From: Nepenthes gracilis
Lineage: Eukaryota > Streptophyta > Magnoliopsida > Caryophyllales > Nepenthaceae
Assembly: GCA_033239525.1 (NCBI GenBank)
Contig: BSYO01000024.1
Location: forward strand, 9,261,991 to 9,325,990
Direction of reading: 5' to 3'
DNA: 64,000 bases
A model generated the notes under the pieces. It ran no database searches. It had not been told where the DNA came from and saw only the letters and a list, made by a program, of their open reading frames with translations. The translations under genes and the position numbers were made by a program. Position 1 is the first letter of the stretch. Each line of letters starts with the position of its first letter. This document shows, in pieces, positions 57,271 through 64,000 of this stretch.

Positions 57271-60200
57271 TAATCTTCAAATCTTTAATTCTCTGGCACA
57301 TGTTTTGATTTATCCAAGAGCTACACATTTTTTGTATCCCCTAAGTTTGTATATAATTTGTATGTACATTCCCAATAGTTAAGCTTTGCATTAATAATGT
57401 CTACCCTAGTGGGTAAGTCCCTTTTGCCAATATTGGGTATCCTTGGTATCCGGTTTGGATTGATGGCCATAAATTATTGGCAAATTTGATTTTGCTAGAT
57501 ATGCTAGATTTTGATGTGATTTTAAGGATTGATTGGTTGGCATGTTACGACACTATCGTAGACTATTTCAGTAAGATAGTCATGTTCTGTATTTTATGAT
57601 ATACATCCTTCGAGTTTTAAGGAAGGAATAATAAAGAGGTTTCAGGATTGATTTCAGTGTTGCACGCTAATCATCTGATTGGAGATGGATGCCAAGTTTA
57701 TTTAGCCTATATGATCATATTTGGGAGTCATTCTGTGGCCATAGAAGATATATTGATCGTTTGCAAATTTAAGGATATTTTTCTGGAGGAATTACCCGAA
57801 TTGCTTCCTGATCTAGAGATTAAGTTTGCTATTGATATGGTACCAAGTTTTGTGCCGATTTTTAGTGCACTGTTTACAATGGCCCCATGGGATTGAAGAA
57901 GTTAAAACAATAGTAGTAGGAATTGCTAGATAAAGATTCATTCGACCAAATGTGTCGCTATGGAGCATTCCCGTATTATTCGTGAAAAATAACGATGGAT
58001 CCATATGGTTATACATCGATTATAAGGAGTTGAATAAGATTAAGTATCCCATCCTGAGGATCGATGATCTATTCAATCAATTGCAATGAGCTCAAATTTT
58101 CTCAAAGATTGTTTTGCGCTTAGGATATCATCAGTTGAAGATCAAGTGGGAAAATATTCCCAAGATAACTTTTAGGACGCGATACGGTCACTATGAATTT
58201 CTAATGATACCTTTTGGACTAGTGAATGCGCTGACATTTGTAATGATCCAAATCCCAAAACATGATAATTAAGAGGAAGTTGGGCTCCGTAAGGGTACCG
58301 GTTTTCCAAATATAACAAAAAGTAAGTAATTAAGTTAAAATAGATGAATTAAGGTTAAAGGGTACGGGAGAAATCGGTTTGAAAAGCCCAAAGATCCAAA
58401 ATTAGTAAACCGAGAACCGAAATTGTAAACCTAGAAATGTTAATCCGTAAATAAGATTTTGCGCTATTAATTATGATAACCATGACTTATTAAGGTTATA
58501 TAATCAAAATTATGGTCCAATGATGTAAAACAATTGGGTTAAAATAGTCAAAATGGATCCCAAATGACGAAAAAATGAAGTAGGCTTGACACAAACCTGA
58601 CCCGCATCCGACCAGCACCTGACGTGCCACCCGGATGCAAAAAATAGAACCTTGTCCCCGAGGAGTGCTCGAGGCGCCACCGGGGTGCAAAAAATAGAAT
58701 AGTGCGCTCGATACTCGCCCGATGAGCACTTGAGTACGGCCCTTTGTGATGTCTTGTGCCCAATGAGCACCACTCGAGCACCAATCGAGGTATTTATAGC
58801 GCGCAAGGGTTTTCTCCCATCATTTTTTGGCCATTTCCACTTTTTAGAGAGAGAGAGAGTGTGAAAGCTAAAGAGAGGAGGAGGAGATGAAGACCCACGA
58901 GTCGGAATCCGTCCGAGAGCCAGTTAAAAAGGTGATAGATCAGGATGAAGCAAGTGTACTCATATTCTCCTCTCTTATTTTCTTTGGCTTTTGTCTTATT
59001 TTCTTTGGATATCCTTATTTTGATACCTAGTTAGATTTATATTTTATAATTTCTAAGATCTAAGTATGCGTATATATGAATTTGGTACTCAAATATGTAG
59101 ATTTGATAGGTTTTCAAACAAGGAAACCATAACACCCACGCCCGAACATAAAACCCACAAATTTTTGGGGCTTTAGCTTAATTTTGGATTAGACTATGAC
59201 TAGGGCATGTAATTTTATCGATTGGGTATTTAAATTTGTGGTTTGAGGTAAAAACTCGTCCGCGGAGCTCCTAACCCACTCTCGAACACCGCTTAAGTTT
59301 CGATTTGGGGTTTAATGTATAGAATTGATTTGGGATTATAGTTACCTATGCCTTAGATTTGATAATTTATCCATGGGATGATCAAAATTTTGAGAATTAA
59401 TCGATAAGAGAATCCGGACACTATTCACACACTGTTCACGGGTGCACTATTCACCAATGACTCTGAACGATATTTTACATAATTTTTCATATTTAATTGT
59501 TAATCAAATATATGTATGTTTGTATAAATCCAATCAAATAATCTTGAAACTTTGATATATGCATTTGTGAAAGAAATCCATATCCAAAATGCTCTCAAAG
59601 TCAATCTACCCTTTGATGGTAGGAATTTCAAATCTTCTCTATGCATATGATATTCGTATATAAGTTAAATTGTGAAAAGACTTAAATTAGCAAACAAGAT
59701 AATAAGTATATGAATAATTGGAAGGAAGTTTCACATTTGGGATTCTGATGGATTTAATCACTAAGATGGAGATATTTGAGTAATAAATTATATTTGTGAA
59801 ATAAGTTTGGTAGATTCTCCCTCAAATGAATAAGTAACCAAGAAATTATGATCTGGATTCATGTTTTATTGGGTAATGCCCCCAGGCATGTCACTAGTGT
59901 GATAGTGAAGACTCAAAAATTTGTTTTGGCTGCATGTTGTAGCGGGTGATACTATAGACATGTCTTAGGATGTTATAGTGGTGATCGAAGATGACTCCGT
60001 CCATGGAGTGATACATGGTCCGTCTCTTCTCGGGGCGTTTAATTGGGAGGATAGAAACTTTTGAACTTTTAATTTTGGAAAATGAGAACTTTAAAACTTT
60101 AAACTTTTGAACTTTGGTATTGAGTTGTGTAGAGTGAATACAATCTATCCTCAATTATTCGCTCCTTTAGCTAGTAGGGTCTACTAACCTGGGTTCGCAG

Positions 60201-63200
60201 GGATGAATAATTTTGTTATGTTTATGTTTGAAAGAAAAAAAACAAAATTGTACCCCAAGAATGTCAATTTAAGTTTTGTTTATGTATCTCTTTCCTGATC
60301 CTATATCTTTTTCTTATTGAGTTTCATTATTATTGTTCAATGCCTTATTATGATGTACTTATTTAGCTATTAGCTCACTCTTAATTCTTTTTCCTTCCAA
60401 ATAAGAGCCACAAGTTGACGCCCGATTAGATAGAGTCAAGAAAAAGTTTTCCGAAGGAGATTGCTGGACAGTAAGGATTTAGAGTTTTGAACATGATTAT
60501 TGTGATGAAATATAAAGAGCTATGTTAGAGCAGTGTTGTGTATTAATTATGTTATAGTATGTTATTTATTATTATGGTTTAATGTTATGCCTCCGCAGGC
60601 TATATATGGATTTAGTTTTGCTTTTGCATTTATTTGATTTTGGATTTGATTAGGCCTATATATCATCTCTCTTAGATCCAATATAATAGTAGTAGAAATA
60701 TTGTATTGGAGTCATAGATGATATTCATTTGTGGATCTTGTGTGCGTATGTTGTGGTTGTGGCTGAATATTGAAGTCTGGTTATTATATGTCTTATACAG
60801 GTTAATTTATACAGATTATATGTATGATTTTGGTCCATTTTTAGAGAAAATTCTACCCGATTTTCTATAAAATTTTATAATTATTTAATTATAGGCATTA
60901 GTTGGGTATGTTTATTAACGGAGGTTATTTGAGAGAAATAACCCGTTCTATCATAACACTATTCATGGATCTGATGAATACAGTTTTCAAACCGTACTTG
61001 GATCAATTCATGATAGTTTCATTGATAATATTTTGATTTATTTAAGGAGTTTTGATTTATTTAAGGAAGAGGTAGTTATTCGCAAAATTGAAGAAGTGTA
61101 AATTTTGATTGGAGGATGTGTCATTCTTAGGTCATATCATTTCAAAGGATGATGTGTGGGTTGACTCGAAAAAAATTGAAGCGATGACGAATTAGGTGAG
61201 GCCAGCAAGCATCATTGAAGTGTGGAGTTTCTTGGATTTAGCGGAATATTACAAGCGATTCATTGAAAACCTCTCGATGATTTTGATACCTTTAACCTAC
61301 TTAACGCGGAAGAAAATAGCATTTGTTTGAGATAATGATTGTGAAGAAAGCTTCCAGGAGTTGAACACAAGATTTATAACAGTGCCTATGTTGTCGATCC
61401 TGGATAAGTCAAGTTGATTTGTGGTGTACTACGATACTTCCAAGAAAGGTCTAGACAGTGTTTTGATACAATGTGGTCGGGTGGTGGCTTATGAATTAAG
61501 ACAGTTGAAAGTTCATGAGTAAAACTATCCCGCCCATAATTTGGAGTTAGCAACAATAATATTTGCCTAGAAAATTTAAAGACACAATTTGTATGGGGAG
61601 AAGTTTGTGATCTATTCTAATCATAAAAATTTAAAATATTTGTTTTCCTAGAAGGAATTAAATATACAGCAATAGAGATGAATGGATTTGCTAAAAGATT
61701 ATGATTGCAAGATCTAATACTAGTTAGAGAGAGCAAATGTTATTGCTGACGCTTTGAGCGGGAAGTCTTCCGGATTGATGGCTCATCTAATGATTAAAGA
61801 GTAGAAAATATTGGATGTAATGAAAAGCTACACGAATCAGTTTCACTCCCAAGAATCAAGAATGCTACTATCATACCTTCAAGTACAGTCGGAGATTTTG
61901 AAGAAAATTAAAAAGATTCAAATACATAATCCATATCTGGTGGAGATTGCAGAAAAATTTAATCAAGAATCGCAAGTAGATTTTTATTTTCGATCGGATG
62001 GGATTCTGTATTTTTGAAATCAAATTTGCGTGCCAGACATTGAAGAGTTGAAGGAAGAAGTTCTAAATGAAGCCCATAGATCGAGATACAGAATTCATCC
62101 TGGTGTGAATAAGATGTACTAAGATATGAAGAAGACCTTCTGGTGGCAGAACATGAGAAAGGAAATTATAACTTTTGTGGCTAGATGTATCGTGTGTCAG
62201 CAAGTGAAACAAGAACATAAGAAGCCTCCAGGACTATTGCATCCTTTGCCAGTTCCTAGCTGGAAGTAGGAGCACATCATGATGGATTTTATTTCAGGGT
62301 TGCCAAAAATGATGAAGAACATAGATGCCATTTGGGTGATCGTGGATGGACTACCAAAATCTGCCCATTTTCTACCGATTCAGATGATGCATTCCAAAGA
62401 TAAATTAGCTCGTTTGTAAATCAATAATATTGTACAACTGTATGGTATTCTGACTTCGATCATGTCTGATTGAGATCCCAAATTTGTGTCAAAATTTTGA
62501 GAGAGCTTACACATGGAGTTGGGTAACAAGCTCTAGTTCAGTTTAACTTTTTATCTGCAGATAGACGGTCAGTTTGAAAGGACTATCTAAATATTAGAAA
62601 ATATGTTGAGAATATTAGTTCTAGAGATGGGAGGCTCATGGGATAGCTATTTACCTCTCGTTGAGTTCGTTTATAAGAATAGTTATCAATCAAATATTAG
62701 GATGACTTCTTTCGAGATTTTGTACCAACAAAGATGTAGATCTCCAATTAATTGTGAAGAGATTGGGGATCATAATTTGTTGGGTCTTGATATTATCTAG
62801 GATTCATCAAAAAAGATTAGAATTATTAGGGATCGGTTAATTGAAGTCCAAAGTTGCCAAACGCTGATAGGAGGAGATCGGAACTAGAATTCGAAGTGGG
62901 TGATCACATATTCCTAAAGGTGTCTTTGAGGAAAGAAATTTCAAGGTTCAGAGTTAAGGGCAAGTTGAAGTCAATGTTCATTGGATCTTTTGAAGTTTTG
63001 AAGTGGATCAGAGAGGTGGCCTATATAGATTGACTTTGCCTCCGAACTTAGTAGGTTTTCATGATGTCTTCCATATTTCTATGCTAAGTAAATATGTATA
63101 CGATCCTTCTTATGTGATCAAATTTGAGCCTCTAGAGATACATAAAAATTTGTCATACATTAAGGCCTTATTCAGATTTTAGATCGGAAGGATTAAGTGT

Positions 63201-63340
63201 TGAGAAATAAAGTTATTTAGTTAGTTAAAGTGTTGTGAAGAAATCACTCGGCTGAGCAGGCAACTTGGGAACGTGAGGATGAAGCCCTGGATAATTTTTC
63301 TTATCTGTTCGACGATTAAGATATATAAATTTTGAGGATG
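57271..63340 (+). pseudogene. H pol remnant (PR-RT-RH-IN), split by LTR B
   Basis: Protease region 57270-57560 is poorly preserved. RT: FKDIFLEELPELLPDLEIKF (57765) to FGLVNALTF at 58238, then after LTR B FMDLMNTVFKPYLDQFMIV (about 60964) and LEDVSFLGHIIS (about 61110). RNase H: YDTSKKGLDSVLIQ (about 61433) and NVIADALSG (about 61736). Integrase: an HHCC finger (AHRSRYRIHPGV ... CIVCQQ at about 62070-62205), core MDFISGLP, MSD.DPKFVS and DGQFERTI (62280-62590), and a C-terminal part HDVFHISMLSKYVYDPS (about 63060). The last segment (TWEREDEA, about 63265) fits a chromodomain-type tail as in Tekay/Del elements. Mostly readable frames with many stops. Confidence 0.82.
58239..60958 (+). mobile_element. 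LTR B: Gypsy solo LTR nested in the H reverse transcriptase
   Basis: TGTAATGATCCAAATCCC to CGTTCTATCATAACA, 2720 bp, no coding. It splits FGLVNA-LTF from MDLMNTVF. Flanks ACATT (58234-58238) and CTATT (60959-60963) are a weak TSD. U3 has CTCGAG words (58660-58785), a TATTTATAG box at 58792 and a GAGAGAGAGAG leader at 58847. Confidence 0.82.
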
Positions 63341-63351
63341 AAATTTTTGTA

Positions 63352-63363
63352 AGGTAAGGAGAA
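63352..63363 (+). other. Polypurine tract of H
   Basis: AGGTAAGGAGAA directly before the LTR start TGTAATATC. Confidence 0.7.
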
Positions 63364-64000
63364 TGTAATATCTTCGATCCCGTTTTGATTATTTTAATAT
63401 TTATTATGATTTTAGATAATTTAAACTTATCAAAAATTAATTTAATATTGTGAAATTTTGAAAGGAATATCAGAATTTGCCGGTTGGCACTTGACATGCG
63501 TCTGAGAGGTACGTGATAAATATATGTATATATTTTTAAAAAAAGTGAGAAATGAAAGCCACGGCAGAAAACTGCGACTGGTTTTTGGAATGGGTGAAAT
63601 TTAAAAGGAGGGTTTCGGGTGACATAGCAGAACAACAGAAAGAAAGAAAGAAAGAAATAAATGAAAGAAAAAGGAAAAAAAAAGGAGAAGAAGGAAGGGA
63701 GAAAGAGGAGAGAGAATGTGTGTTGGTACGCACACTATGAATCATGCAAGGAAGGAGGGAAGCGGAGGTGGTCGGTGATGGCAACATGCGGCAAGGAGAC
63801 GACGTGTCGATAGTTGGCGACGTGCTGTAGGTGAAGTGGCGGCATGCAGCAAAGGCTGCGCAAGGAGAGGGAAAGGGGGAGTGACGCAGGCAGCGTGCTG
63901 CAGTGAAGAGCGAGAATGCATGATTCGGTACCTCGGATCATTATTTCTTTAGAACTTTAAAGTATAAGGTCGATGGAAGTATTTGTAATCCTTTTTCTTG
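63364..64000 (+). repeat. 3' LTR of H (cut by the window edge)
   Basis: Matches 51176-51800 including GGTTTTTGGAATGGGTGAAA, the purine-rich leader (63630-63710) and the splice-like site near 63970. Minus-strand ORFs over this stretch are low-complexity shadows. Confidence 0.85.

Larger units (their letters stand above)
51176..64000 (+). mobile_element. Gypsy element H (Tekay/Del-like), running off the window
   Basis: LTR starts at 51176 (TGTAATATCGTAGACCCC) and 63364 (TGTAATATCTTCGATCCC) align for over 600 bp. Between them are PBS, gag, PR, RT, RNase H, integrase and a PPT in Ty3/Gypsy order. LTR A lies in the 5' LTR and LTR B splits RT. The right LTR is cut by the window edge, so the TSD cannot be checked. 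Confidence 0.85.

Overview
The window is plant nuclear DNA and almost entirely a graveyard of nested LTR retrotransposons. Evidence for a flowering plant: Ty1/Copia and Ty3/Gypsy lineages known only from plants (Sirevirus, Tork/TNT1-like, Athila, Tekay/Del-like, Tat), a TRIM element, initiator-Met-tRNA primer sites, long AT-rich spacers, and two exons of a plant-type LSM3 gene. The species cannot be told from the sequence. A run of 100 N (14438-14537) marks an assembly gap.

Layout. 1-4357: the 3' part of a Tat-type Gypsy element on +, with a decayed antisense ORF (minus strand, own TATA-like box) and a 3' LTR carrying a ~52-bp tandem repeat. 4358-9022: host-like DNA with the last two coding exons of LSM3 (6818-6913, 7475-7555), the only convincing host gene here. 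9023-13419 (minus): a complete GAG-only Sirevirus derivative (TR-GAG) with LTRs, PBS, PPTs and a near-direct TSD, inserted in an AT-rich repeat (copy 1). 14538-18826: Copia-1, Tork/TNT1-like, its 5' end lost in the gap. 18827-30900 (minus): a broken Athila-type element (RT at 18.8-19.8 kb, PR and gag at 29.6-30.9 kb), split by a ~9.8-kb block that holds two direct duplications, a TRIM (22268-22962) and Copia-2 (23546-29122, perfect TSD).

30901-48014 (minus): Tekay/Del-like Gypsy element E. Its 3' LTR is split by a Sirevirus (31364-42109, +) that keeps RT-RNase H, an env-like ORF and a series of polypurine tracts. That Sirevirus in turn carries two long Gypsy solo LTRs in opposite orientation (C 31485-34444 +, D 38688-40642 minus). 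48207-51175: AT-rich repeat copy 2, interrupted by solo LTR F (49022-50265, minus, perfect TSD) of the same Tat family as 3142-4357, with a 50-bp tandem array in strict register. 51176-64000: Gypsy element H (+, Tekay/Del-like) with gag, PR, RT, RNase H and integrase remnants, interrupted by LTR A in its 5' LTR and LTR B in its RT; its 3' LTR runs off the window.

No retroelement ORF is intact. Decay styles differ: Copia-1 and the TR-GAG gag keep one frame with only stop codons, whereas Copia-2, E, H and Athila also have frameshifts and deletions. I found no RNA genes, no CRISPR array and no host operon-like system. The most notable items are the TR-GAG/Sirevirus pair, the antisense ORF, the 50-bp array, the unclassified AT-rich repeat, and the LSM3 tail without its 5' exons.
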